A stretch of DNA of 64,000 nt from Affinundibacterium flavidum (GCF_014284175.1 NZ_JACOGA010000008.1:62001-126000), one strand, 5' to 3'. Counted from the first letter of the stretch, positions 45,501 to 55,743 are shown. A program made the numbers and translations. The notes: generated from the letters alone by a model not told the origin.

Positions 45501-47246
45501 TTATTCTTCCAAAGTCTGTAATAGATAGAGTTTTTGATACACGCCGTTTTCTATCGTCATTAACTCAGTGTGATTGCCCTGCTCGATCAAACGCCCATGA
45601 TTGAGAACGACGATCTGATCGGCTTCACGTATTGTTGAAAGACGATGTGCGATCGCGACGATAGTCACTGTACCGCGCAAAGCATTCAGTGCAAGCTGCA
45701 CCACTTGTTCAGTCTCGCTATCAATATGGGATGTCGCTTCGTCTAAGAATAAAATTTTTGGCTTACCGACTAAAGCACGGGCGATCGCGATCAATTGCTT
45801 TTGGCCGGTTGAAAGCTTCGCCCCACCTTCGCCCAATGGCGTCAAATAGCCATGCTCGAGCTGTAGTATGAAGTCGTGAACACGCGCCGCTTTGGCCGCG
45901 GCGATAATATCTTCCTCGCTGATATCACGACCCATGGCGATATTCTCACGTGCGTTCGCTGCCAGTAAAAATGGCTCTTGCGGCACCAGACCGACGCTGG
46001 CGCGGAAATGCTCGTCGCTGAGTTCTGCCAAGTCCAAATCATCGATCCATATCTTGCCACTCTGCGCAGTATAAAAACGGAGTAACAAACTAAGTAAGGT
46101 CGACTTACCACTACCGGTATGTCCGACGATCCCATAAAAACTGCCAGCAGGAATCTGCAAATCAATATCATGCAAAACCTGCTGGACGGGGTCGTAGCCG
46201 AAACCCACTTTTTCCAAACGTAATTCGCCGCGGCTAATTTCAGCGTCATTATCTTTAACCAGCGCCGCTGGTTCTTGCAGCAAAGTATTAACACGCGCTG
46301 CGGAAATCACTGCTTGCTGAATTTGTCCAAATTGCAAAGTAATTTGTATCAAAGGATCCACCACGCGCGCGATGTAACTGACAAAGGCATACAAAATACC
46401 GATTTCTAAACCGGAGAAATTACGCTGGCCAAACACAAAAATCACCACGACCAATAACAGAGAATTGAGTAAATCCAAAGCTGGACGCAGGAGCCAGGCA
46501 TTCGCGCGCAACTCATCCACACGCGCTCCATAATGCTGTTGATTAGTTGCTTCAAAACGTGCACCAAAAGCGCGTTCGGCATTACATGCCTGCAGCGCAC
46601 TCATACCATTAATACTTTCCGCCACTTGTGCATTAATATCGCTGCGCATCTGACGCGCACGGGTCACTGCAGGCGCACTCCAGCGCTGGTAAAACCAGAC
46701 AATGACGACCACCGCAGGTATCAGCATTAAGACTATCAACATCAAACGCCAATCCAACCATGCCATCGCCAACAAAGCGCCGAGCACCACGATAGAACTG
46801 TCGAGCATCACAAACAGTACTTGCACATAAAGATTTTTGACTGCTTCGGTATCATTCGTGACGCGACTGACCAATTGTCCTGTAATCGCTTTATCAAAAA
46901 AACTCATCGGTAAGCGCAGTACGTGGGCATAGACTTGTTCGCGTAAACGACGCACGGAACGCATCGCAACACCCGCCAAGCGCGTCAACTGTAAATAGCG
47001 CAGCCAGGTTGCCCACCAACCGGTCAAAATAAAAGTGAGCAATAAAGTCGCCATCATCCACACATCGTTTTTTCGTGGCAGCAAATAATGGTCAATGAAG
47101 GCTTTGCCTAGTATCGGCCCCAAGGCTTCTAATCCTGACGCTAAAAACAAGAATAGAATTCCCAGCACGACGTGACGCTTTTCCGGTTGCGCGGCTTGCA
47201 AGAGTAGCTGTACAGCGAGTTTCTTTTCGGAGGCGATTTGTTTCAT
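45501..47246 (-). CDS. ABC exporter half-transporter (MdlB-like)
   Basis: 581 residues: six membrane helices (about 25-310), then an ATPase domain. Walker A is GHTGSGKST, Walker B ILFLDEATSHID has a normal catalytic glutamate, but the signature is LSTGQ rather than LSGGQ. It lies 87 bp downstream of a second half-transporter gene and pairs with it, as in MdlAB-type heterodimers. The substrate is unknown; related pairs export lipids, peptides or drugs. Confidence 0.88.
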   Translation of the reverse strand: MKQIASEKKLAVQLLLQAAQPEKRHVVLGILFLFLASGLEALGPILGKAFIDHYLLPRKNDVWMMATLLLTFILTGWWATWLRYLQLTRLAGVAMRSVRRLREQVYAHVLRLPMSFFDKAITGQLVSRVTNDTEAVKNLYVQVLFVMLDSSIVVLGALLAMAWLDWRLMLIVLMLIPAVVVIVWFYQRWSAPAVTRARQMRSDINAQVAESINGMSALQACNAERAFGARFEATNQQHYGARVDELRANAWLLRPALDLLNSLLLVVVIFVFGQRNFSGLEIGILYAFVSYIARVVDPLIQITLQFGQIQQAVISAARVNTLLQEPAALVKDNDAEISRGELRLEKVGFGYDPVQQVLHDIDLQIPAGSFYGIVGHTGSGKSTLLSLLLRFYTAQSGKIWIDDLDLAELSDEHFRASVGLVPQEPFLLAANARENIAMGRDISEEDIIAAAKAARVHDFILQLEHGYLTPLGEGGAKLSTGQKQLIAIARALVGKPKILFLDEATSHIDSETEQVVQLALNALRGTVTIVAIAHRLSTIREADQIVVLNHGRLIEQGNHTELMTIENGVYQKLYLLQTLEE

Positions 47247-47251
47247 TATGC

Positions 47252-47281
47252 GATTGGTCGATTTCTGATTGGTCGATTTCT
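47252..47281. repeat. 15-bp exact tandem duplication between the two ABC half-transporters
   Basis: GATTGGTCGATTTCT occurs twice without change (47252-47266 and 47267-47281). On the minus strand it ends five bases before the start codon of the downstream half-transporter and leaves no clear ribosome binding site. Confidence 0.92.
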
Positions 47282-47333
47282 GTACAGAGAGGTTCTGAAA
47301 CGTGCGCTGGCAATTTCAGGCGGCGAAGAAAAC

Positions 47334-49085
47334 TTAAGCTGCTTCCAGTGCCGCTTCCAGCTGTTGATATTTCCATTGACTGGCGTACCAGCCTTCTAGC
47401 GCCAATAATTGCTGATGACTACCTTGTTCAATTAAGACGCCCTCACGCAACACGATAATATGATCGGCTTCAGCGACAGCACTTAAGCGATGACTAACGA
47501 TAATCGCGCTACGCTCCGGACGTGCGGCACGCAATTCTGCCAGATGACGCAGAATGCGTGTCTCGGTATCCGTATCAACCGCAGACAGTGCGTCGTCTAA
47601 TAGCAGTAAAGGGCTTTCAGTCAACAGAGCACGGGCAATCGCTACGCGTTGTTTTTGTCCACCCGACAAAGTCACGCCACGTTCACCTACCGGCGTGTCG
47701 TAGCCCTCTGGAAAACGCATAATATCCTCATGTATCGCCGCCAGTTCAGCAGCGTGCATAATCTGTTCTCGCGTCGCCTGTGGATTCGATAATGCGATAT
47801 TGCTGGCGATCGATGCAGAAAATAAAAATGGCTCCTGCGCGACCCAATTGATCGCATTGCGCAAACGCTGCAAAGGATAGGCATCTATACGATACTGTCC
47901 CCACAGGACTTGCCCTTGCTGAGTTTCAAACTGACGTAATAAAAGTCGTATGACTGTCGATTTACCTGCACCGGTTGGGCCAACAATCCCCAAGGTCTGA
48001 CCAGCTTCCACACGAAAACTTAAATTCTTTAGTGCAAGATGGGTTTGTGCGGGATAGGCAAAACTAAGGTTTTCAAATTGTACGCTACCAAGCGGATCAC
48101 TCTGTATCTGACCTGCATCTTGTATCACCAAATCAGCTTCTAACACTGGACGCAAACGTCCCCACGCTGCTTTGCCACGTTCTAATAAAGATAAGACCCA
48201 GCCAGCGGCAAACATAGGCCAGATCAGTTGCCCCAGATACATGCTAAAAGCGGTCAAATTACCTATCGTCATTTCATCATGCCAGACCAGATAAGCGCCG
48301 ACACCCAAGGTCAACGCGCCAGCGGCAGTGAGGGTCACGCCCACAGCCGGTTCATATGCTGCCTCCCAGCGTTGTGAACTCAAACTCGCGGCGGCGGCAT
48401 CTTCAGCCAACTGTGCAAACTGTGCTGCACTACGTTGCTCTAAACCCAGTGCACGTAAAATGCGCACACCAGAAATCGTTTCCTGCACCTGATCATTCAA
48501 CTTACTAAAGCGTTCTAAAGAATCTTTCGAAGCATCATGCACGTGATGCGTAATTTTACGAAATGCCCATGCCATAAACGGGAATGGCAACAAGGTCGCT
48601 AAGGCGAGACGCCAATCCACGCCCAAAGTCATCATGCTTATCACTAAGGTAAATGTCATCACCCCATCAAAACCGGCCAGAGCCGCTTCACCGGCTGCCA
48701 GTTCTATCGCATCCGCATCATTCGTGCCAAGCGCCATCAAATCACCAATACGCTGCTGCTGAAAAAATGCCGATCCCTGCAAGCTTAAGCGTTGGTACAA
48801 GCGCAGACGCAGCTGTGCACCTAATTTGTAGGAAGCTGCAAATAATTGTAAGCGCCAACCGACGCGTAAAAAGTAAATCGCTACGCCCATCATCACAACG
48901 GTCGCCAATTCCCAGATCAAGGCTTCACCGCCTAAATTTTGCTGCACCATCGCATCAATGATGTGCCCGATTTTACGTGGAATTAAAATCGTGAACGTCG
49001 CTACCAAAAATAACATCACTGCCGACGCACTGTAGGCACGCCAATGTTGGCGCATAAATTGTCCAAGGAGTTGGTACAGGGTCAT
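47334..49085 (-). CDS. ABC exporter half-transporter (MdlA-like)
   Basis: 583 residues with six membrane helices and one ATPase domain. Walker A is GPTGAGKST and the signature LSGGQ is canonical, but Walker B reads LLLLDDALSAVD: the catalytic glutamate is aspartate, as usual in the degenerate half of heterodimeric ABC exporters such as MdlA. With the partner's LSTGQ signature, the dimer would have one full and one weak ATP site. The strong match of complementary changes supports heterodimer formation. Confidence 0.88.
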   Translation of the reverse strand: MTLYQLLGQFMRQHWRAYSASAVMLFLVATFTILIPRKIGHIIDAMVQQNLGGEALIWELATVVMMGVAIYFLRVGWRLQLFAASYKLGAQLRLRLYQRLSLQGSAFFQQQRIGDLMALGTNDADAIELAAGEAALAGFDGVMTFTLVISMMTLGVDWRLALATLLPFPFMAWAFRKITHHVHDASKDSLERFSKLNDQVQETISGVRILRALGLEQRSAAQFAQLAEDAAAASLSSQRWEAAYEPAVGVTLTAAGALTLGVGAYLVWHDEMTIGNLTAFSMYLGQLIWPMFAAGWVLSLLERGKAAWGRLRPVLEADLVIQDAGQIQSDPLGSVQFENLSFAYPAQTHLALKNLSFRVEAGQTLGIVGPTGAGKSTVIRLLLRQFETQQGQVLWGQYRIDAYPLQRLRNAINWVAQEPFLFSASIASNIALSNPQATREQIMHAAELAAIHEDIMRFPEGYDTPVGERGVTLSGGQKQRVAIARALLTESPLLLLDDALSAVDTDTETRILRHLAELRAARPERSAIIVSHRLSAVAEADHIIVLREGVLIEQGSHQQLLALEGWYASQWKYQQLEAALEAA

Positions 49086-49150
49086 AAATCAATTTCCATT
49101 TTCAGTATCTCTCCTTTTCAGCAGTGCTTCAGAAATTCAATTATAGGGAT

Positions 49151-49220
49151 GCTGCGCTAGGCGCGAGGCGGAGCAATTAAGTCGATATTGCTCGCATTCG
49201 CAACAACGCGCAGCGCCCTA
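49151..49220. repeat. GC-rich hairpin unit between the ABC exporter and prolyl oligopeptidase genes
   Basis: GAGCAAT (49171-49177) and ATTGCTC (49187-49193) form a perfect stem, flanked by GC-rich imperfectly complementary arms (CTGCGCTAGGCGCG and CGCGCAGCGCCCTAG). It could be a repeat-derived element or part of the 5' leader of the exporter. No T-run is present. Confidence 0.5.
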
Positions 49221-49242
49221 GAATTGAATTTATGGAGTGCTG

Positions 49243-51327
49243 CTACTTCAGCGTATTCCACAGGAACGAATACGTGATTGCGCTCATATCCGCACGTTGC
49301 GCATTGTTTGCCGCGCCACCATGACCGCCTTCTGTGTTCTCGTAGTACCAAACATTTTGATGACCTTGTTCCAACATTTTTGCCGCCATCTTACGCGCAT
49401 GACCTGGATGTACGCGATCATCACGAGTCGATGTAATGAACAAGACATTCGGATATTTCACTTCAGCTTTGACGTTTTGGTAAGGCGAATATTGTTTGAT
49501 GTAATCCCATTCAGCAGGCACATCAGGGTTACCGTACTCGCCCATCCACGATGCACCCGCTAACAACTTATTAAAACGCTGCATATCAAGCAAAGGCACT
49601 TGACTCACCACAGCGTTAAATAAATCAGGGCGCTGAGTTAAAGCGACACCTGCTAACAAACCACCATTACTGCCACCCATTGCCCCCAAGTGCTGCGGCG
49701 TGGTGATTTTGCTGCTGATCAAATCCTCTGCTACGGCAGCGAAATCTTCATAAGCGCGCTGGCGATTTTGCTTCAATGCAGCCTGATGCCAACGTGGACC
49801 ATATTCGCCACCACCACGAATATTCGCGACGACATACACACCACCTTTTTCTAACCAAGCTTTGCCGGTGCCGCCAGAATAAGACGGTGTCAGAGAAACC
49901 TGAAAGCCACCATACCCATAAAGCAGTGTAGGATTACTGCCATCAAGTTTGAGATCTTGCTTGTGCACCATGAAATAAGGCACTCGAGTGCCGTCTTTGG
50001 AGTTAGCAAATTTTTGTACGATTTTATAGTTCTTCGCGTCAAAAAATTCTGGTGCGGATTTTAGTAATTCGCGTTGATCACTACCCGCTTTAGCTAATTG
50101 CAAAACACTAGGTGTCAAGTAATCTGAATAGCTGAGTAAATACTCATCTGATTTATCCGCATCCAAAGCGCTCACACCAACCGCACCCATAGTCGGTAAA
50201 TTCACGCTACGTGCCAGCCATTTACCATCGGCAAATTTCAATTCAACTAATTTACTTTTCACGTCTTGCAGCAACTGCATCAACAGAACATTTTTTGTCG
50301 CCGTCATACCGGTGAATGAGGCTACTTCCGTTGGTTGAAACAAGATCGTAAAGTTGCGATCACCTTTCAAAAAGGCATCGAAATCAATCGCTAGCACACT
50401 ACCTTGCGGATAAGTCTTGCCGCCTGTAGTCCAAGCTTCATTCGGCGTCACAATAAATTGTTTGCCGAAAAATTCATAGCCAGTTTGTGCCGGGATATCA
50501 AGCTTTTGCAACTTACTGCCACGCATCAAAAATACTTCTGAGGTATAAAAAGTCACCGCGCGATTCACGATTTCATGCGTAATTCCACGGTGACTGACAC
50601 GTGAAGCCGACACACTGATGTCCTCTTTCTGTCCCTCGAAAATCGTTTTCGCAGTACTAATCGGTGTACCGCGCGCCCATTCTTTGACGATGCGTGGATA
50701 ACCAGAATCAGTTAAAGATCCGGGGCCAAAATCAGTCCCAATGAACAAGGTATTTTTATCGCGCCAGGACACGTTCATCTTTGCTTCAGGCAAAGAGAAG
50801 CCGTCTTTCACGAATTGTTTTGTCTTCAAATCAAATTCACGTATGGTCACAGCATCCGCACCACCACGTGAGAGATTGATAATGCAGCGATCATATTCAG
50901 GTTCACGGCATTGGCTGCCTTTAAAAACCCAATTTTCATTTTCTGTTTTGGCAATCGCATCGATATCCAATACGGTTTCCCATTTTGGCTGAGGCTTACG
51001 ATATTCTGCCATGCTGGTTTTACGCCATACGCCGCGCGGATGCTCGGCATCCATCCAGAAGTTGTACACAGCGTTGCCGATTTTTTGTATACCGGGAATA
51101 CGATCTTTAGAATCAAGAATCACTTGCAAATCGCTGCGCAACTTCACAAATCCTGCGTCATTGTCTAATTTTTGGCGAGTCTCTTGATTGCGTGCTTTGA
51201 CCCAGTCTAAAGCCTTCTCACCACCGACATCTTCTAGCCACTGATGTTTATCTTCGACCTGTGCCATTGCGCCATACGTGCAACTCAGTAATACCGTAGC
51301 GGCAATTAACTTCATTTTTGTTTTCAT
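49243..51327 (-). CDS. Prolyl oligopeptidase family (S9A) serine peptidase, exported
   Basis: About 694 residues from the ATG at 51327; an ATG 12 codons upstream gives a longer n-region. The signal peptide (MKLIAATVLLSCTYGAMAQ) directs export. The N-terminal propeller domain (about 60-400) starts after HQWLEDVGGEKALDWV. The catalytic domain has GGFQVSLTPSYS, NIRGGGEYG, the serine in MGGSNGGLLAG, the aspartate in TSTRDDRVHP and the histidine in TEGGHGG. The substrate is probably small proline-containing peptides. It lies convergent to nothing and upstream of the M14-type peptidase gene's end; the two peptidases may work on similar substrates. Confidence 0.92.
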   Translation of the reverse strand: MKTKMKLIAATVLLSCTYGAMAQVEDKHQWLEDVGGEKALDWVKARNQETRQKLDNDAGFVKLRSDLQVILDSKDRIPGIQKIGNAVYNFWMDAEHPRGVWRKTSMAEYRKPQPKWETVLDIDAIAKTENENWVFKGSQCREPEYDRCIINLSRGGADAVTIREFDLKTKQFVKDGFSLPEAKMNVSWRDKNTLFIGTDFGPGSLTDSGYPRIVKEWARGTPISTAKTIFEGQKEDISVSASRVSHRGITHEIVNRAVTFYTSEVFLMRGSKLQKLDIPAQTGYEFFGKQFIVTPNEAWTTGGKTYPQGSVLAIDFDAFLKGDRNFTILFQPTEVASFTGMTATKNVLLMQLLQDVKSKLVELKFADGKWLARSVNLPTMGAVGVSALDADKSDEYLLSYSDYLTPSVLQLAKAGSDQRELLKSAPEFFDAKNYKIVQKFANSKDGTRVPYFMVHKQDLKLDGSNPTLLYGYGGFQVSLTPSYSGGTGKAWLEKGGVYVVANIRGGGEYGPRWHQAALKQNRQRAYEDFAAVAEDLISSKITTPQHLGAMGGSNGGLLAGVALTQRPDLFNAVVSQVPLLDMQRFNKLLAGASWMGEYGNPDVPAEWDYIKQYSPYQNVKAEVKYPNVLFITSTRDDRVHPGHARKMAAKMLEQGHQNVWYYENTEGGHGGAANNAQRADMSAITYSFLWNTLK

Positions 51328-51513
51328 AAATATTCTCGAAAAAATTAATTTGATTGAATTCATTTCTGAAAATGAATCGAGCAGTATAAACGCAAGTTTA
51401 ATTTGACAGGTAGATTGCAGAAAAGTGCAGAGAAAAATACAGAAAATTTGAAAAATTTAATGATAAGAAAAAAAGCTTAGAAATACTTTACTGGTAGCAA
51501 ATCGCGCTAAAAA

Positions 51514-52371
51514 CTACGACTTACGTCGAGCGACATTATTTCGTATCCAACCCTGCATGTCTTGCCAGATACGGATAATTTCATTCTGATTCGGCATGTT
51601 TAACGCGTGTGGCAACTCTATCGTCAGCACTGGAATTTCTTGATGCATACCGCTGTAATTACCAAGTGAACCGGGATAAACGCCAACCCGATTAAAATGC
51701 AGACGACCAAAGCGCGTTGGCGGTTGTGCCGGCCCATCCAAATCGAGTACGCCAAATGGTGCATGCACTGAAATGATGACATCGGGTTTAAAAGATTTGA
51801 TGGTATTAAAAACCCACAAACTCTCAGGCTCTGAAATGGGTTTTTTACCTGGGTAACGACGCGGATCGCTTTTCGTCTTTTGCTCCCAATATTGCAAAGC
51901 TTCTTGATCCCAATCTGGTGTCGGGAAATTACGGTTTAAATCAACGCCACGGGCGTTCACGCGCGTCGCTTTGCTTGCCAGCAATCCATCAGGGTTGATC
52001 AAAGGAGCGACTTTCCATTGAAATTCTTGCTGGCCAGTCTTATGCATGCTGGCTAACCATTTGAACACGACTGCAGTCGCGGTTTTTTCATCGCCGTGGA
52101 TACCGCCTATCAGTAACACACGTATCGCTTTTTTCTGACGTGGATCAACTTGAAAATCACGTGTCATTAAAGGCTGACCTTTGTACGACTTAGCGCCACT
52201 TGGAATGAGCTTACTATTGCGACAATCGTTCAGAGAAATTTTAGGTAAGCGTGGCGTAATTTGCTTGCACCAATCACCTACAATCTTACTCTGTGCACTG
52301 GCAGTCTGCGCCAGAACTGGCGTAGCGCCTAAATACAAAACGCAAAAGAGCGATGTACTCAACAGTAGCAT
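51514..52371 (-). CDS. M14-family zinc carboxypeptidase-like protein, exported
   Basis: 285 residues from the ATG at 52371, which follows an AGAGAG ribosome binding site and gives a signal peptide (MLLLSTSLFCVLYLGATPV then LAQ). Much longer in-frame starts lack a signal and are rejected. Zinc ligands: GGIHGDEKTA (His and Glu of HxxE) and VSVHAPFGVLDLDGP-like later histidine (read IISVHAPFG here). The substrate-binding RGVDLNRNFP and the catalytic glutamate region LTIELPHA are present. Related proteins include murein-peptide amidases; substrate uncertain. Confidence 0.82.
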   Translation of the reverse strand: MLLLSTSLFCVLYLGATPVLAQTASAQSKIVGDWCKQITPRLPKISLNDCRNSKLIPSGAKSYKGQPLMTRDFQVDPRQKKAIRVLLIGGIHGDEKTATAVVFKWLASMHKTGQQEFQWKVAPLINPDGLLASKATRVNARGVDLNRNFPTPDWDQEALQYWEQKTKSDPRRYPGKKPISEPESLWVFNTIKSFKPDVIISVHAPFGVLDLDGPAQPPTRFGRLHFNRVGVYPGSLGNYSGMHQEIPVLTIELPHALNMPNQNEIIRIWQDMQGWIRNNVARRKS

Positions 52372-52444
52372 CGCTCTCTTAGTTTGCTCTATCGTTTTCA
52401 ACAACACGGGAAAATAGTTAGAAAACAAAAAATTTCCAATGAAC

Positions 52445-53623
52445 TTACAGACCCGCAGCAGCACGCAGGGCTTGCGCCTTATCCGTACGTTCCCAAGTAA
52501 ATTCCGGCTCTTCACGACCAAAGTGACCGTAAGCCGCTGTCTTGGTATAAATAGGACGCAACAAATCCAGCATTTGAATAATGCCACGTGGACGCAAGTC
52601 AAACATGTCGTTCACCAAAGCAGCGATTTGCTCATCTGGTATCACTCCTGTACCTTCAGTGTAGACAGTGACGTTCATAGGGCGTGCTACGCCAATCGCA
52701 TACGCAACTTGAATCTGACATTGCTTCGCCAAACCAGCCGCCACAATATTCTTCGCCACATAACGTGCCGCGTAAGCAGCGGAACGATCGACTTTAGTGG
52801 GATCTTTACCAGAGAATGCACCACCGCCATGAGGGCAAGCGCCGCCGTAAGTATCAACAATAATCTTACGACCAGTTAAACCGCAATCGCCTTGTGGACC
52901 ACCAACGACAAAACGACCTGTAGGATTGATCAGGAACTTTGTATCTTTCAACCATTCTGCGGGCAATACCGGACGGATAATTTCTTCAACAATCGCCTCG
53001 ATAAAAGAAGGCTTCATTTTATTGCCGTCGCTTTGATCCGGGCTATGCTGGGTTGACAGTACCACCGTATCAATACTATGTGGTTTGCCATCGACATAAC
53101 GCATCGTGACCTGACCTTTAGCATCCGGACGCAAGAATGGCAAACGCCCGTCTTTACGCAGCTGTGCTTGACGCTCGACTAGGCGGTGCGCATAGTAAAT
53201 CGGTGCTGGCATGAGTTCTGGCGTTTCATCACAAGCATAACCAAACATCAAACCCTGATCGCCAGCGCCGATATTTAAGTGATCATCAGAAGCGTGATCG
53301 ACACCTTGTGCAATATCGTTAGATTGCTTGTCGTAAGCGACTAAAACCGCGCAACCTTTGTAATCGATACCGTATTCGGTATTGTCATAACCGATACGTT
53401 TAATCGTATCGCGCGCAACCTGAATGTAGTCAACGTGCGCGTTCGTCGTAATTTCACCTGCCAATACGACTAAGCCAGTATTGACTAAAGTTTCAGCAGC
53501 AACGCGAGAACGTGGGTCTTGTTCAAAAATGGCATCCAAAATCGCATCAGAAATCTGATCCGCAACTTTGTCTGGGTGACCTTCAGAAACTGATTCTGAA
53601 GTGAAGAGAAAATCATTTGCCAT
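52445..53623 (-). CDS. metK: S-adenosylmethionine synthetase
   Basis: Makes SAM from methionine and ATP; 392 residues, normal length. Motifs: [20 protein letters not shown], the [12 protein letters not shown] signature and [21 protein letters not shown] lies seven bases before the ATG. It is divergent from the lipid A acyltransferase genes, a conserved Burkholderiales arrangement. The leader is about 300 bp shared with the divergent promoter. Confidence 0.97.
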   Translation of the reverse strand: MANDFLFTSESVSEGHPDKVADQISDAILDAIFEQDPRSRVAAETLVNTGLVVLAGEITTNAHVDYIQVARDTIKRIGYDNTEYGIDYKGCAVLVAYDKQSNDIAQGVDHASDDHLNIGAGDQGLMFGYACDETPELMPAPIYYAHRLVERQAQLRKDGRLPFLRPDAKGQVTMRYVDGKPHSIDTVVLSTQHSPDQSDGNKMKPSFIEAIVEEIIRPVLPAEWLKDTKFLINPTGRFVVGGPQGDCGLTGRKIIVDTYGGACPHGGGAFSGKDPTKVDRSAAYAARYVAKNIVAAGLAKQCQIQVAYAIGVARPMNVTVYTEGTGVIPDEQIAALVNDMFDLRPRGIIQMLDLLRPIYTKTAAYGHFGREEPEFTWERTDKAQALRAAAGL

Positions 53624-53936
53624 CGCAGGCTCCTATAAGTGGCGTAAGTGACATTAAGCCGCAGTCAACAAAGAGATCCTGCGACGCTTTAGCGAAATTT
53701 ATTACCCGCTTCGCAAGTTGTCTGTTTAACTCGGCGGGGGCATCTTTAGTTATCTGGAGTTACCTAGATATTATGTCCACAGATAGCTCTGCGTCATTTC
53801 TTTCGGATGCCAATATGTGCTATTTTACGCCTCTTACAGGATTCATGTCGAATTGCCTTAGATTTTTGAGGTGTATCAATATGAAAGAATCCATCATTCT
53901 TAGCAATTCACTATTTTCACTTACGCTCCCAGACTC
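53624..53936. other. 313-bp divergent region between metK and the acyltransferases
   Basis: No gene is proposed; the open frame on the plus strand here has no ribosome binding site or family features. On the metK strand the leader contains small hairpins (for example GCGAAGCGGG...TTCGC, and CGCAG/CTGCG around a 14-nt loop). No known SAM or SAH riboswitch consensus was recognised by eye. Promoters for both directions must lie here. Confidence 0.5.
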
Positions 53937-54797
53937 ATGCTAATTCGTCTGTTCCGCTTTTTGTCGGTCTTTCCCCTGCCTTTTTTACACTTAATAGGTG
54001 TCGTTCTCGGCTATCTGGTTTTTGCTTTATCGCCAACCTATCGCAAACGCATGCGTAGCAATATAGCATTGGCTGGGTACGAATCCAGCCTCGGTATCGC
54101 ATTGCGCGAAGCGGGCAAAAACATTATGGAGCTGCCTTTAGTTTGGCTAGGTAAGCCAGAACGCCTCGCTGCTAAAGTCACTTTAGAAAACTGGAAAATT
54201 GCGCAAGATGCCATCGATGCAAAAAAAGGCGTGATCTTCTTGACCCCACATTTAGGATGCTTTGAATTATCCGGCAAATCAATTGCTCTCCGTACCAAAA
54301 TGACGGTTTTGTATCGCCCGCCACGCAAAGAATCGCTCAAACCTTTACTTGAAGATGCACGAGCCTCTAGCGGCATGTTGCTGGCACCAGCGAATCTTTC
54401 CGGTGTGCGTGCTTTAGCCAAAGCTTTAAAAAAAGGCGAAGCCATCGGCTTGTTACCCGATCAGGTGCCGCAAGAAGGCGAAGGTGTCTGGGCAGATTTT
54501 TTCGGCAAACCGGCTTACACCATGACTTTGTCGGCCAAGTTGGCGGCAATGACGGGGGCACCGATTATTTTGACCTATGCAGAACGCCTGCCTTTCGGGC
54601 ACGGCTTCGTGCAACGCTTTGTTCCCTTTGAAGAATCTTTGGATGGCGATGCGGCACAGCAAGCACGAGCGATTAACACGGCGATGGAAAAACTCATCGC
54701 AAACGCGCCTAGCCAATATTTCTGGAGCTATCACCGCTACAAAAAGCCCGACGGAGTGACCGGCCCAGATGAAGTCAGTTCACAGGAAAACACATGA
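53937..54797 (+). CDS. LpxL/HtrB-type lysophospholipid acyltransferase (first of two)
   Basis: Adds a secondary acyl chain to lipid A or a related acceptor at the inner membrane. 286 residues with an N-terminal hydrophobic anchor (FRFLSVFPLPFLHLIGVVLG). The catalytic motif is HX4E (PHLGCFE), as in E. coli LpxL, and the downstream LPDQVPQEGEGVW loop is typical. The stop overlaps the start of the second acyltransferase by 4 bp, so the two are translationally coupled. No clear ribosome binding site precedes its ATG. Confidence 0.9.
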   Translation: MLIRLFRFLSVFPLPFLHLIGVVLGYLVFALSPTYRKRMRSNIALAGYESSLGIALREAGKNIMELPLVWLGKPERLAAKVTLENWKIAQDAIDAKKGVIFLTPHLGCFELSGKSIALRTKMTVLYRPPRKESLKPLLEDARASSGMLLAPANLSGVRALAKALKKGEAIGLLPDQVPQEGEGVWADFFGKPAYTMTLSAKLAAMTGAPIILTYAERLPFGHGFVQRFVPFEESLDGDAAQQARAINTAMEKLIANAPSQYFWSYHRYKKPDGVTGPDEVSSQENT

Positions 54798-55693
54798 GGT
54801 TCGCCGTATTCATTATGTGGCTGTTGCACTGGTTGCCGCTGCCAATATTGGCACGCATAGGTGAAGGCATAGGTAGTCTGCTGTATTTGCTACTGAGTCG
54901 GCGTCGGCATATTTGTCTGACCAATTTGCGCCTGTGTTTTCCACAAATGCCTGAGTCGGAACGAAAAGAAATTACTCGCCGCCATTTCCAAGTCTATGTA
55001 CGCAGCGTATTAGAACGCGGAATCTTATGGTGGTCATCAGAAAGTCGCTTACGCAAATTAATTCACGTCAGCTATGCAATGCCAATGGCAGAGATGGTCA
55101 GCAGCCCGACTATCTTCATGTGTCCGCATTTCGTTAGCTTAGACGTCGCTGGTGTCGCGGTCATGTTGGAATCATCGCTGTGCTCTATTTACACCACGCA
55201 GAGAAATAAAAGTTTTGATAAAGCTTTGCGCAAAGGTCGTTCACGTTTTCGTCCAGTGAAATTGTTTTCGCGCGCGGAAGGCGTCAAACCCATCATACGC
55301 GCAATGAAAGAGAACCTGCCCTTCTTCATGCTGCCGGATATGGATTTTGGTGCCAAAGATGCCGAGTTCGTGCCCTTTTTCGGCGTTCCTGCTGCCACCT
55401 TAACTGCACTACCACGCATCGCTGCAGCGACTCATGCCAAAGTTATTCCGGTGATTGCAAGCATACGTCCGGGTTACGATGGTTGGGATGTTAAATTTGA
55501 CCACGCCTGGTCCGATTATCCGCATGCTGACATCGTTAGTTCTACGCGCCAGATGAACGCGTATATCGAAACTGAAATTCTGAAAATGCCAGCGGAATAT
55601 TTTTGGACTCATAGGCGTTTCAAAACACGTCCAGAAGGCGAAGCCAGCGTCTACCGCGCCAGCAAAGGAAGTTTTCAAGACACGCAGCATTAA
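54794..55693 (+). CDS. LpxL/HtrB-type lysophospholipid acyltransferase (second of two)
   Basis: 299 residues, an inner-membrane acyltransferase paralogous to the preceding gene. N-terminal anchor (FIMWLLHWLPLPILARIGEG), catalytic HX4D (PHFVSLD), and MLPDMDFGAKDAEFVPFFG as the second conserved block. The different catalytic acid (D instead of E) suggests the pair adds different chains or acts at different positions; this is inference. It starts within the ATGA overlap with the first gene. Confidence 0.9.
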   Translation: MRFAVFIMWLLHWLPLPILARIGEGIGSLLYLLLSRRRHICLTNLRLCFPQMPESERKEITRRHFQVYVRSVLERGILWWSSESRLRKLIHVSYAMPMAEMVSSPTIFMCPHFVSLDVAGVAVMLESSLCSIYTTQRNKSFDKALRKGRSRFRPVKLFSRAEGVKPIIRAMKENLPFFMLPDMDFGAKDAEFVPFFGVPAATLTALPRIAAATHAKVIPVIASIRPGYDGWDVKFDHAWSDYPHADIVSSTRQMNAYIETEILKMPAEYFWTHRRFKTRPEGEASVYRASKGSFQDTQH

Positions 55694-55703
55694 TTACTTT
55701 CGC

Positions 55704-55723
55704 GGATTTTCGTGAATTTTCGT
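55704..55723. repeat. 10-bp tandem duplication before the alpha/beta hydrolase gene
   Basis: GGATTTTCGT (55704-55713) and GAATTTTCGT (55714-55723), 9 of 10 identical, followed by a third GGAT start. It lies 20 bp before the ATG of the next gene. Confidence 0.7.
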
Positions 55724-55743
55724 GGATCCATCAAGGAGTCGTT

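Noticed and set aside
53624-53800. A SAM or SAH riboswitch in the metK leader
   Set aside because: Only small hairpins were seen; none of the conserved sequence blocks of the SAM or SAH classes could be recognised by eye. A covariance-model search would settle it.
53617-53943. A 108-codon open frame on the plus strand between metK and the acyltransferases
   Set aside because: No ribosome binding site, no signal or domain features, and it overlaps the metK start; the space is better explained as a divergent promoter region.
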